From Myroides marinus (lineage in GTDB: Bacteria; Bacteroidota; Bacteroidia; Flavobacteriales; Flavobacteriaceae), in assembly GCF_900109075.1 (NCBI RefSeq), contig NZ_FNYS01000014.1, positions 1-64,000 on the forward strand: a stretch of DNA of 64,000 bases. Direction: 5' to 3'. Shown in pieces: positions 1 to 7,595 of this stretch. Both the position numbers and the translations under genes were made by a program. The first letter of the stretch is position 1, and every line of letters starts with the position of its first letter. The notes under the pieces were generated by a model. The model ran no database searches. It was not told the DNA's origin and saw only the letters and a program-made list of their open reading frames with translations.

Positions 1-157
1 AATTTCTCTGGGCTATTCCCCTGTATAAGGTAGATTGCATACGCGTTACTCACCCGTGCGCCGGTCTCAGAAAAGCAAGCTCTTCCTACCCCTCGACTTG
101 CATGTGTTAGGCCTGCCGCTAGCGTTCATCCTGAGCCAGGATCAAACTCTTCATCGT
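1..157 (-). rRNA. rrs: 16S ribosomal RNA, 5' end (partial)
   Basis: The reverse complement of 131-150 is the universally conserved bacterial 16S motif AGAGTTTGATCCTGGCTCAG (E. coli positions 8-27). It is followed by the usual conserved blocks for the V1 flank, and 'ACGGGTGAGTAACGCG' appears on the minus strand. The gene runs off the left edge, so only about the first 157 bases are present. The 5' end is placed by counting back seven bases from the conserved motif. Transcription comes from the right, through the leader and promoters at 194-563. The V1/V2 loop looks like Flavobacteriaceae, but I did not align it. Confidence 0.97.
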
Positions 158-193
158 ATATTTTTAATTTCGTAAATTAAAAAAGTATAATCC

Positions 194-209
194 CAAATCT
201 TGCGATTTG
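194..209 (-). other. 16S leader hairpin with GNRA-type loop
   Basis: In the transcribed leader, about 37-52 bases before the mature 16S 5' end, CAAATC-GCAA-GATTTG forms a perfect 6-bp stem with a GCAA tetraloop. It may help leader folding or processing. That role is inference. Confidence 0.4.
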
Positions 210-298
210 CCTTACTCTCTTATTTGTATGCTGTCAATCCAATATGTTTATGAACGTAGTCTTCTTATTCTATTCTCACTTGTTTTTCAAAGCGAGTG

Positions 299-328
299 CA
301 AAAGTAAAAAACTTTTCTAAACTAGCAA
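299..328 (-). promoter_or_regulatory. rRNA promoter, proximal
   Basis: On the minus strand, TACTTTTG (299-306) matches the Bacteroidetes -7 box TAnnTTTG. A TTG (326-328) lies 19 bases upstream. The -7 box is followed by GCACTCGC, resembling the start-site context of the two other promoters upstream. It is the closest promoter to the 16S gene. Confidence 0.7.
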
Positions 329-394
329 AACTTTTTTTGAAAAATTCTATTTTTCTTTTTTTCGCTAATCCCGCGTTTTTACTGAAGCGGACTG

Positions 395-426
395 CAAAGA
401 TACTATCTTATTTTTATCTTATCCAA
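395..426 (-). promoter_or_regulatory. rRNA promoter, middle
   Basis: On the minus strand, TATCTTTG (395-402) matches TAnnTTTG, with TTG at 424-426 after a 21-base spacer. It is followed by CAGTCCGC, similar to the discriminators of the other two rRNA promoters. Confidence 0.65.
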
Positions 427-533
427 ATTTATTTTTATAAATTTTTCAAAGCTTATTTTTTAGTAATTCTTGCTTCACTATTTGTTTATAATCGTCTGCC
501 TCTAGAGTCGTTATTACTTCTCTAATGCGGATG

Positions 534-563
534 CAAAAGTAGTACCTTTTTCCTTACTCGCAA
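534..563 (-). promoter_or_regulatory. rRNA promoter, distal
   Basis: On the minus strand, TACTTTTG (534-541) and TTG (561-563) are 19 bases apart. The downstream context CATCCGCAT is nearly the same as that of the TonB-receptor promoter at 17912. Confidence 0.65.
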
Positions 564-747
564 ACTTTAGCTAGTCTTTTTTTAAAGGTTTTTTCAAAGT
601 ATTCCATAACTACCTATTATACGATGTTTTAGAGATGAAAGTTTTTTTGAAGAATTATCACTTTTCTTGTTTTACTATTGGTGATAGGGAATATTTCTAG
701 CTTTAATGCCATATAAAGAGCCTTTACTTACATATACAGTATCTACA

Positions 748-819
748 CTACTCTATTATATATAGTACAGATATACTCTTATTGAGTAGTTATACTCCCC
801 TACTCTATATTATATAGTA
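748..819. repeat. Two 20-base palindromic direct repeats
   Basis: CTACTCTATTATATATAGTA (748-767) and CTACTCTATATTATATAGTA (800-819) agree at 18 of 20 positions and are 52 bases apart start to start. Each is an imperfect palindrome. They lie upstream of the rRNA promoters and are not part of a gene. They could be protein-binding sites, or simply AT-rich low-complexity sequence. Confidence 0.5.
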
Positions 820-1246
820 TATATTGTGCAAATAGCTATTTTTAAAGGTTATCCCCTTTTCTAGTTATCATTTTTTGCTCTTTAACGCTTTATATGTCCA
901 TTTATACCTTTTAAAAACACTATTTAAAAGGTATTTCTAATTTAAATATCCTATTATCACACTTTTAGCGCTCTAAAAGTAAAAAAGTAGTTCACTTTTT
1001 TTGTTCTCAAATTGAGATAAATTAAATTAAAGAAACTATAAATCAAACACTTACAAACAAACTACATTAATCACTTACTTTCTAAAACACACTTCTAATC
1101 CCAGTAACAGCAAGCGTTCGTGATAAATCCTTTTACAATTCTTCTACAATTCCCCCTATTTGCTCTAAACAAAAGCCGTTTTATAAGAGAATCCTAAAAC
1201 CATCTTAGACCTATCATAGAACAATCTTTCTCTAGCAATTGCATAT

Positions 1247-1280
1247 AAAAAAACCTCAGTATTTAATACTGAGGTTTTTT
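1247..1280 (-). terminator. Terminator of the 1384-1932 lipoprotein gene
   Basis: An 11-bp perfect stem (AACCTCAGTAT / ATACTGAGGTT) with a TTA loop is followed on the minus strand by a run of T. It lies about 105 bases beyond the stop of the lipoprotein gene. The A-run on the other side makes it usable in both directions. Confidence 0.8.
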
Positions 1281-1383
1281 ATATGATTATTATATTTTAC
1301 CTATTGATTTTAATACAATAATCTATCTTTTATAATCCTTTATATCCTTTATATACGCTATATAGCGATCTATTATATATGTG

Positions 1384-1932
1384 TTATATTTCTTTAAATG
1401 AACTTATCATCTTTGTCATAGCTGGAAGATTAGCTTCTTTTTTATCTGCTAAAGACCAAGTTAATACTTGATAATACTTATCTTTTCCTTCAACACAAGC
1501 TAACTTATGATAAACTTTAACTCCTTCATACATTCCTTGATAAGTACCTACATAAGTAGAAAGCCCATTTGTAGTAACTTGTTTTAACTCTTCATCTGCT
1601 TCTAAATCGGCATTACTTAATATAGAACTACTCACTAATTCTGAATATCCTTTAAGGTCAGGTGTAAAAGCTTCAGCCATTATACCAGTACTTTCTTTAA
1701 CTAGGTCTAGATATTCAGCTTTTTCACTTTCGATTACAATAACATATAACTCTTGAGGCCCATTCTCCATTTGAAAAACAGCTGCATCATTAAGATTTTT
1801 TGCATCAGAAAGAGATACAGGTACCTCAATACTCGCAGTAGTACCAACTTTTACTTCTTTAACTTTAGACTGATTATCACATGACGTCAATATCAATGCG
1901 AAGATTCCCATTAATGCCACAATTTTTTTCAT
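1384..1932 (-). CDS. Hypothetical lipoprotein
   Basis: This is a 182-residue protein of unknown function. The N-terminus is a lipoprotein signal: MKK, a hydrophobic core, then a lipobox LTSC with the lipidated cysteine at residue 18. The mature part is soluble, mixed alpha/beta in appearance, and rich in acidic residues and Lys. I see no catalytic motif. A promoter (-7 box TAAATTTG at 1971-1978) and a terminator (1247-1280) frame it as a single-gene unit between the rRNA region and the monooxygenase. It probably sits in the inner or outer membrane facing the periplasm. It is an authentic gene with high confidence, but its function is unassigned. Confidence 0.85.
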   Translation of the reverse strand: MKKIVALMGIFALILTSCDNQSKVKEVKVGTTASIEVPVSLSDAKNLNDAAVFQMENGPQELYVIVIESEKAEYLDLVKESTGIMAEAFTPDLKGYSELVSSSILSNADLEADEELKQVTTNGLSTYVGTYQGMYEGVKVYHKLACVEGKDKYYQVLTWSLADKKEANLPAMTKMISSFKEI

Positions 1933-1970
1933 ACCTTTTATTTCCTTTTTTATTAATACTTAAATTTAAG

Positions 1971-2002
1971 CAAATTTATAAATAAAAGGAATTGTTAAAC
2001 AA
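1971..2002 (-). promoter_or_regulatory. Promoter of the 1384-1932 lipoprotein gene
   Basis: The minus-strand -7 box TAAATTTG (1971-1978) with TTG (2000-2002) after a 21-base spacer fits the Bacteroidetes consensus. The expected start point leaves a leader of about 30 bases before the ATG at 1932. Confidence 0.6.
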
Positions 2003-2048
2003 TCGTCATAAATTTAAATTTCCTTTCTACCTATTCTTATCTATGTTT

Positions 2049-3044
2049 TTACATATCTTGTATTAACTCAGAGAACAGTTCAATACTTTTAAGCCTATCG
2101 GATAATTCATAAACTGGAGTAGTAATCATAATTTCATCAATTTCTACTGCATTAAACAACTCACGTAATTCAATAGTAACCTTTTCTTTATCCCCTATAT
2201 ACGAAAAGAAAGTTTTTTGGCGCACAACATACTCTTCATAATCTGTCCAATTACCTTCCATAGATTCACAAGGCTTCTGGAGAGGCTTACGATCATTACG
2301 TATAATTCCAAGAAACATTTTATAAAACGAAGTTGCTAAAATATCTGCTTGCTCATTGGTATCAGCTACGATAACATTAACACATGGCATAAAATAAGGT
2401 TTGTCCAATTGACTCGAAGGGACAAAATTTTTTCTATAAATATTAGCAGCTTGTAACAAATGATCAGGAGCAAAATGACTAGCAAAAGCATAAGGCAATC
2501 CTAACTCTGCGGCTAAATAAGCACTATCTGTACTCGATCCTAAAATCCACATTGGGATATCGCACCCTTCTCCAGGAAAAGACCTTACCTTAGCTCCTTC
2601 ATTAACTTGAAAAAATCTTTTTAACTCTTCAATCTGTTGTGGAAAATAATTAGCCGCATTAAAATCATTTCGACGTAATGCTAAAGCAGTAGCTTGATCA
2701 GTTCCTGGAGCACGGCCAAGACCTAAATCTATCCTGTTTGGATATAATGCTTCTAGTGTTCCAAACTGTTCAGCTATCACTAAAGGCGGATGATTAGGCA
2801 ACATGATTCCACCAGATCCTACTCTAATAGAACTAGTACCGCCAGCTATATAACCAATAAGTACAGATGTTGCAGATGATGCTATGTGAGGCATATTGTG
2901 ATGTTCTGCAAGCCATAGTCTACTAAACCCTCTCTGTTCGGCATGTTGGGCTACTTTTAAAACATTGTACAATGTATCTGTTGTTGATTTGTCTTCTCCT
3001 ATAATAGCCAAATCAAGGAATGAATATGGTGTATGATTACTCAT
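2049..3044 (-). CDS. LLM-class flavin-dependent oxidoreductase
   Basis: This is a luciferase-like (TIM-barrel) flavin monooxygenase of the MsnO8-type subgroup, with about 331 residues from the start chosen here. These enzymes use FMNH2 and O2, and the substrate cannot be told from sequence. Family signatures are WLAEHHNMP near residues 40-50, [15 protein letters not shown] near 75-90, and [20 protein letters not shown] near 100-120. The reading frame extends 16 codons further upstream to 3092. I chose ATG at 3044 because homologous proteins begin just before the YSFLDLAI strand and the extension ([12 protein letters not shown]...) resembles no family N-terminus. It stands alone, divergent from the cupin gene. 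Confidence 0.88.
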   Translation of the reverse strand: MSNHTPYSFLDLAIIGEDKSTTDTLYNVLKVAQHAEQRGFSRLWLAEHHNMPHIASSATSVLIGYIAGGTSSIRVGSGGIMLPNHPPLVIAEQFGTLEALYPNRIDLGLGRAPGTDQATALALRRNDFNAANYFPQQIEELKRFFQVNEGAKVRSFPGEGCDIPMWILGSSTDSAYLAAELGLPYAFASHFAPDHLLQAANIYRKNFVPSSQLDKPYFMPCVNVIVADTNEQADILATSFYKMFLGIIRNDRKPLQKPCESMEGNWTDYEEYVVRQKTFFSYIGDKEKVTIELRELFNAVEIDEIMITTPVYELSDRLKSIELFSELIQDM

Positions 3045-3210
3045 CTTATCTTTAAAATTGTTAGTATAACACAAGATAACATTAATATACATACCCTATT
3101 TAGTCCTTAACTATAAAATTAACACAAATCAAACATAACAGATTAATAACCAACAAATAAACTAATATATATCGTATATTTATACATATAATTCTTTAAT
3201 CAAAATAACT

Positions 3211-3555
3211 ATGATACAAATTGATAACTTACTAGAAAACATAGAATATGGTGATAAAAAACCTGCTATTAAAATAATTGTAGACAATGACTTCACAAAA
3301 GAAATTAGAATAGTCTTTAGAAAAGGACAAGAAATGAAAGAACATAAAACCTCTTTTCCTATAGTTGTCGAAATAGTAAGAGGATTAATCAAATTCGGTG
3401 TAGAAGGAAAACCACATAACTTAAAAGAAGGCAATATCATTACACTAGACCCAAGTATTCCACATGATTTGATAGCTCAAGAAGACAGTATCGTGAGACT
3501 TACATTACACAAATCTGATCAAGTTAGTCGAGTAATGAATGTCATTAAAGAGTAA
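3211..3555 (+). CDS. Small single-domain cupin protein
   Basis: This 114-residue protein is predicted to be one cupin barrel. Strand-rich segments carry the pattern HKTSFPIVVEIVRGLIKFGV followed by GNIITLDPSIPHDLIA, corresponding to cupin motifs 1 and 2 (the H of EHK and the H of PHD). The usual second motif-1 histidine is not obvious, so metal binding may be incomplete. There is no signal peptide, so it is probably cytoplasmic. It is divergent from the flavin monooxygenase and upstream of the phosphodiesterase-like gene, which has its own promoter. Small cupins of this kind often have sensing or isomerase roles, and no specific function can be assigned. Confidence 0.8.
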   Translation: MIQIDNLLENIEYGDKKPAIKIIVDNDFTKEIRIVFRKGQEMKEHKTSFPIVVEIVRGLIKFGVEGKPHNLKEGNIITLDPSIPHDLIAQEDSIVRLTLHKSDQVSRVMNVIKE

Positions 3556-3602
3556 AAGGCATAATCAATGGGATATTAATATAATTATTCTGTAGTACTA
3601 TT

Positions 3603-3632
3603 GGAACTTTCCAAATAGCTAAACTACCTTTG
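3603..3632 (+). promoter_or_regulatory. Promoter of the phosphodiesterase-like gene
   Basis: The -7 box TACCTTTG (3625-3632) has TTGG (3601-3604) upstream with a spacer of about 21 bases. The predicted start point lies some 14 bases before the ATG at 3653. Confidence 0.65.
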
Positions 3633-3652
3633 TACAAAACATAAATGATACA

Positions 3653-4597
3653 ATGAAAAAAATTATACTAAGCTTTTTACTATTTAGTAGCGCATTAAGT
3701 TTTTCGCAAAAGTTAGAAATTATTCCATTAGGAATATATGGCGGTGGAGATGAAAGCAACTTATCTTCTTATTTAATAGGAGTAGAAAACTCAAATAGCT
3801 ATTTAGCATTAGATGCAGGAACACTACATAGTGGGATAAATAAAGCTATAGCTGAAAAAACATTTAATGTAGATAATAGTACTGTACTTAAAGAGTACAT
3901 TAAAGGGTACTTTATATCTCATGGCCATCTAGATCACTTATCTGGTTTAATTATTAATTCTCCAGAAGACTCTTCAAAACCGATATATGCTTTACCTTTT
4001 GTAATTGACATTTTTAAAAACAACTACTTTACTAATGCTTCATGGTCAAACTTCGCTAATGAAGGAGAAAAACCAATTATAGGCAAATACAAGTATACAA
4101 GAGTAAAACCTTCACAATCCTTCTCAATAGAAAACACTAGTCTATCTGCAGAAGTTTTTGAGTTAAGTCATGTAAATCCACAGTTGAGCTCTGCTATACT
4201 TGTAAAGAATAATGACGAATATGTACTATATTTCGGAGATACGGGAGCTGATCGAGTAGAAAAAACAACAAAACTAAATTATATTTGGGAGTACATCTCT
4301 CCTTTAATTATCAATAAGAACTTAAAAACAATATTAATTGAAGTTTCTTTTCCAAATAGTCAAGCTGAAGACAAACTATATGGTCACTTAACGCCAAAAC
4401 TATTAAATGAAGAGTTAGGAAATCTAGCTGCTTATGTAGGGGTAGATAAATTAAAAGATTTAAATATTATAGTTACCCATTTAAAACCAAGTGGAACAGC
4501 AATAGAGACTATAAAAAAAGAGCTAGCTGACAATAACTTATATCAAGTAAACTTCATCTTCCCTATACAAGGACAAAAAGTAAATCTAAAGCAATAA
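3653..4597 (+). CDS. Exported class II 3',5'-cyclic-nucleotide phosphodiesterase-like hydrolase
   Basis: This 314-residue protein carries an N-terminal signal peptide (MKKIILSFLLFSSALSFSQ). The rest is a metallo-beta-lactamase-fold hydrolase. It has the metal-binding signature SHGHLDHLSG, a later ELSHVNPQLS histidine, an aspartate in YFGDTGADR and a final VTHLKPSG histidine. The order of motifs and the GGGDESNLSSYLI opening match the class II cyclic-nucleotide phosphodiesterases (yeast PDE1, Vibrio CpdP), which are periplasmic in bacteria. It may break down extracytoplasmic cAMP or a related nucleotide. Assignment to the family is good, but substrate specificity is inferred. It is transcribed alone and ends at a bidirectional terminator shared with brnQ. 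Confidence 0.85.
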   Translation: MKKIILSFLLFSSALSFSQKLEIIPLGIYGGGDESNLSSYLIGVENSNSYLALDAGTLHSGINKAIAEKTFNVDNSTVLKEYIKGYFISHGHLDHLSGLIINSPEDSSKPIYALPFVIDIFKNNYFTNASWSNFANEGEKPIIGKYKYTRVKPSQSFSIENTSLSAEVFELSHVNPQLSSAILVKNNDEYVLYFGDTGADRVEKTTKLNYIWEYISPLIINKNLKTILIEVSFPNSQAEDKLYGHLTPKLLNEELGNLAAYVGVDKLKDLNIIVTHLKPSGTAIETIKKELADNNLYQVNFIFPIQGQKVNLKQ

Positions 4598-4627
4598 AAA
4601 AAGCCATCTTAGTGATGGCTTTTTTTG
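4595..4627. terminator. Bidirectional terminator between the phosphodiesterase-like gene and brnQ
   Basis: The stem AAAGCCATC / GATGGCTTT is extended by A and T runs on its two sides around the loop TTAGT. It starts at the stop codon of the upstream gene and ends 12 bases before the brnQ stop. Confidence 0.9.
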
Positions 4628-4638
4628 TATTATATCAA

Positions 4639-5970
4639 TTAGTCAATAACGACCTGTTGTTTAAAAAATAACTTATCAAATAAATAAACGATAAAGAACG
4701 CAAGAGCAGATGGTATTAACCAAGGTACGTCATAATCATTTAAAGGCAATGATTTGATAAAACTTGCAGATGATTCTGAATAGCTAATAAAATCATACTT
4801 AAATGATATAAAAGAACTAAATTGAATAAGTGCAATTATCGTAGTAGTAGCAATAGCAGCAACAAAAGGAGCTCTTCTCTTTACTCTTTTTCCAAATGCA
4901 ACCATATAAATAATTAACGTCAATGTAATAGGATAAATAATACCTAAGAAAGGAGCGGCATAATCAATAATATTATCTACCCCTTTTACAGCCAAAATTC
5001 CTGAAGATATACATGTAATTATCACAATAGTCTTATATCCTAGTTTTCCTTTGGTCAACTGTGAAAAGAAAGTACCAGTAGCACATACTAGAGCTATTGC
5101 AGTAGTTAAACATGCTAATGCTATACAAAGTGAAAGAGCTATAGTTCCATACGATCCAAGTAATCCATGTGAAATATGTAATAACAAATCAGTACGTTTA
5201 ATATTATCTGTCATTTCGTATCCAGAAGTAGCTCCTAAATAAACTAACCCTCCATATATAAACAACAAACACGAAATAGCAACTCCACCCGCCATATAAG
5301 TAACTTTTGTCTTCTCTTTTAGACTAACATATCCAGCTGCTTTCACTGCAGAAATAATAATACCAGCATAAATAACAGAAGCTAGTACATCCATCGTTTG
5401 ATAGCCTTCTGAAAAACCAAGTCGAAAAGGATCTTTATAAGTAGTATTTACTAATCCGGAAGTATCTATAGGATTAGCAATACCAATAACAACCATGGTC
5501 ACTAATAATACAAGCAATAAAGGTGTCAAATACTTACCAATAATATCAACTACTCTAGAAGGAGAGATAGATAACACGAGTGTAATTCCAAAAAACACAA
5601 TAGAAGATATAGTAGCACTAAAATCTGGCCAAATAGCCAATACTCCAATCTCATAGGTTGTAGCTGCTGTACGAGGAATAGCTACAAATGGACCAATACT
5701 CAAAATAATAGCAGTAGCTAGTACCCATCCTAAAGTACTATTAATACGTTTTCCTAAATCCGTAAATTCATCTCCTGAAATTAAGACTGCAACTATACCT
5801 AAAAACGGTGCTAAAATAGCTGTTATCGAAAAACCTGAGACGGCTGATGTCCAAGATCCCTCAGTAAATAACCCGATAATGGGTGGTAAAATAATATTTC
5901 CAGCTCCAAAGAACATTGCAAATAGTGCAAAGCCGATGGTAATCGCATCAAAAATGGACTTCTTACTCAT
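4639..5970 (-). CDS. brnQ: Branched-chain amino acid transporter BrnQ
   Basis: This is a 443-residue polytopic inner-membrane protein of the LIVCS family. These carriers import leucine, isoleucine and valine with Na+ or H+. About 12 hydrophobic segments are visible. The N-terminus has the family hallmark FFGAGNIILPP (residues 20-30), and GPFVAIPRTAATTYE near residues 93-107 is the second conserved block. The length is typical. Start ATG at 5970 gives the expected short cytoplasmic tail MSKKSIFDA. It is a single-gene unit followed by the shared terminator at 4595-4627. I see no promoter box that I would defend in the long AT-rich region upstream. Confidence 0.93.
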   Translation of the reverse strand: MSKKSIFDAITIGFALFAMFFGAGNIILPPIIGLFTEGSWTSAVSGFSITAILAPFLGIVAVLISGDEFTDLGKRINSTLGWVLATAIILSIGPFVAIPRTAATTYEIGVLAIWPDFSATISSIVFFGITLVLSISPSRVVDIIGKYLTPLLLVLLVTMVVIGIANPIDTSGLVNTTYKDPFRLGFSEGYQTMDVLASVIYAGIIISAVKAAGYVSLKEKTKVTYMAGGVAISCLLFIYGGLVYLGATSGYEMTDNIKRTDLLLHISHGLLGSYGTIALSLCIALACLTTAIALVCATGTFFSQLTKGKLGYKTIVIITCISSGILAVKGVDNIIDYAAPFLGIIYPITLTLIIYMVAFGKRVKRRAPFVAAIATTTIIALIQFSSFISFKYDFISYSESSASFIKSLPLNDYDVPWLIPSALAFFIVYLFDKLFFKQQVVID

Positions 5971-6533
5971 TTATTAGTTTTTAGGTATTTATAATTCTAT
6001 TATTTTTAAACTAAAAAGAAAGGATATTTTTATATAAATAATGAGTCAGTATGACCATTTCTACAACATCTCAAACTCTTAGAGCAGCACAATATATAAA
6101 ATAATACCCGGCTTAGAAGCATCTACTTCAATATTTTACAACATAAAACCACTAATTTTAACACGATAAAAGATATAATATCTAATTAAAGCAACAACTT
6201 TAGATATAATTAAAAAAGCGAGAAAAAACACTGCTATTCTTAACAAAAAATTAAAAAAAAAGAAGAAATCAATACAAGTAACGCTATAAAAAGTATCTAT
6301 TACAAAGATCCTCAAAAAGACAATTTAACACCTAAATAAGAACTTAAAAAATTGATAATCAAACAATTTACTGATAAATCAAGAAAAAATAAAATCGAGG
6401 ACATAGTATCCCTTAAACTAAGATCAAATATTATTTTCCTACTAATCTACAACTATCAAAGAAAGGTTATCTCTAAACGCTAATAGTATATCTTAAAAAA
6501 TAAAACTCTAAAAAAACATAGCACTAATGCAGC
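5971..6533. other. Gene-free region upstream of brnQ
   Basis: This is very AT-rich, with many A-runs. No frame longer than a few dozen codons, no clear terminator and no convincing RNA gene were seen. It presumably contains the brnQ promoter near 5971-6050 and the end of the HxlR transcript near 6500. Confidence 0.6.
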
Positions 6534-6854
6534 TTAAGCTGTTAATGTCTTATGCAGATTATCCAATACAGGTATAACAACTTTTGCACGTTCTGTCAGA
6601 GTATACTCTATATGAAGAGGTTTCTCATTTACTATACGTTTTATTAAAAAACTATCTTCCTCTAACTCTTTTAATGCTACTGATAGAGATTGCTTATTAG
6701 TACCATCTATCAAACGCATATAATCACTAAACCTTTTAGGCCCGTCTATGGTAAGATGAAGAATATGGACTTTCCACTTACCTCCTAAAGTCTTAAGAAC
6801 TTCTTCTGCTGGGCATTTAGTTGTTTGGGGATTGGTTTTACTCATAATATTCAT
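6534..6854 (-). CDS. HxlR-family transcriptional regulator
   Basis: This 106-residue winged-helix protein has the HxlR pattern: an N-terminal cysteine (TTKCPAEEVL), then LGGKWKVHILHLTIDGPKRFSDYMR, a recognition helix, and HIEYTLTERAKVVIPVLDNL at the C-terminus. HxlR proteins often sense thiol-reactive or oxidising compounds through the conserved Cys, here residue 14. Two starts are possible: ATG at 6854 and ATG at 6845. The second leaves a more normal leader after the -7 box at 6867-6874. No target gene is adjacent, since brnQ and the AraC gene are each over 500 bases away. Autoregulation through the inverted repeat at 6883-6918 is possible. Confidence 0.88.
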   Translation of the reverse strand: MNIMSKTNPQTTKCPAEEVLKTLGGKWKVHILHLTIDGPKRFSDYMRLIDGTNKQSLSVALKELEEDSFLIKRIVNEKPLHIEYTLTERAKVVIPVLDNLHKTLTA

Positions 6855-6866
6855 TCTTATTAGCTA

Positions 6867-6918
6867 CAAAACTAAGACAATTATAATGATAATGAACAAT
6901 CTTGTTTATAATCATTAT
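6867..6918 (-). promoter_or_regulatory. Promoter and candidate operator of the HxlR gene
   Basis: The minus-strand -7 box TAGTTTTG lies at 6867-6874 and TTG at 6897-6899. The 8-base inverted repeat ATAATGAT (6883-6890) / ATCATTAT (6911-6918) overlaps the upstream half of this promoter, a position suited to repression. AT-richness makes chance repeats common here. Confidence 0.45.
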
Positions 6919-7595
6919 CGATAAAGTTATTTTTAATTTAAGTAAAGCCTTATCAAAAACTACAACAATTTTAAACTAAGTATGTAAGTCTAATTAGATC
7001 ATACTTCATCTCATATCACAATACTTTTAGCTATTTATGTATTAAAAAAGTCAATCTATAAAAGAACAATACATTTTTTACCGAGAAATTAATTAAGAAA
7101 AAATTAAGAATAGTATTGACAAATAAAGTATACAAACTTAAACTCCATTAAGACTAATAATCAATCTACTATCTGTAAAATAAATAAATTCAAACAGCAC
7201 CAACTGAAACTTATTGTCAATAATACAAAGAATATCAAATTATCAATACATATAGTAAATAACAGATATCATATTTATAATTTATTTCATTTTTTGTGTA
7301 AAAAGTATGGAAATAATAAAATACTTTTTGTTAAAAAAATTAAATAAAAACCAATATTACAACACAATCAATATCACAAATAGACCTATTTAAGTAAAAA
7401 AGACTATAAAAAAGACTTTTTACACAACTTCAATACATTTCATATTTATACTTTTACAATAACATAAAAAGCAACAAAAAATTAACAAAATTTAATACCA
7501 TAAATAGCCGAATGAAAAACACAACTTGATATAACTAGTATACCGTTTTTTCTATCCCCAAAATAAGAAACTAGTGTACACAAATCACCTACATT
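6919..7595. other. Gene-free region between the HxlR and AraC genes
   Basis: This AT-rich stretch has no open frame of note. Near its right end are two copies of AACTAGTrTAC in direct orientation (7533-7543 and 7569-7579), just upstream of the AraC-type gene. Confidence 0.55.
7533..7579 (+). promoter_or_regulatory. Direct repeats upstream of the AraC-family gene
   Basis: AACTAGTATAC (7533-7543) and AACTAGTGTAC (7569-7579) differ at one base and are spaced 36 bases start to start. They end 16 bases before the ATG at 7596. Direct repeats are a common form of AraC-protein site, so autoregulation is a reasonable guess. Confidence 0.35.

Larger units (their letters stand above)
158..1383. other. 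Gene-free rRNA upstream region
   Basis: This stretch of about 1.2 kb holds the 16S leader (158-298), three rRNA promoters (299-563), an AT-rich tract with two near-identical 20-base palindromic repeats (748-819), and a terminator (1247-1280) for the lipoprotein gene at 1384. A perfect 12-base palindrome CGCTATATAGCG lies at 1356-1367. An open frame of 93 codons at 244-525 on the plus strand crosses the rRNA promoters antisense. It is Phe/Leu-rich low-complexity sequence and I do not consider it a gene. Confidence 0.8.

Noticed and set aside
244..525. Plus-strand open frame of 93 codons
   Set aside because: It crosses the rRNA leader and promoters antisense and its translation is Phe/Leu/Lys low-complexity. 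No promoter or conservation signal supports it.
3180..3440. Minus-strand open frame of 86 codons
   Set aside because: It lies antisense to the cupin gene, which has a better coding pattern. The hydrophobic translation reflects AT-rich complementary codons.
5971..7595. Considered as a prophage remnant or genomic island because of its low gene density and AT-richness
   Set aside because: No integrase, transposase, tRNA, direct repeats at its ends or phage-like frames were seen. It contains an intact HxlR gene with normal flanks.
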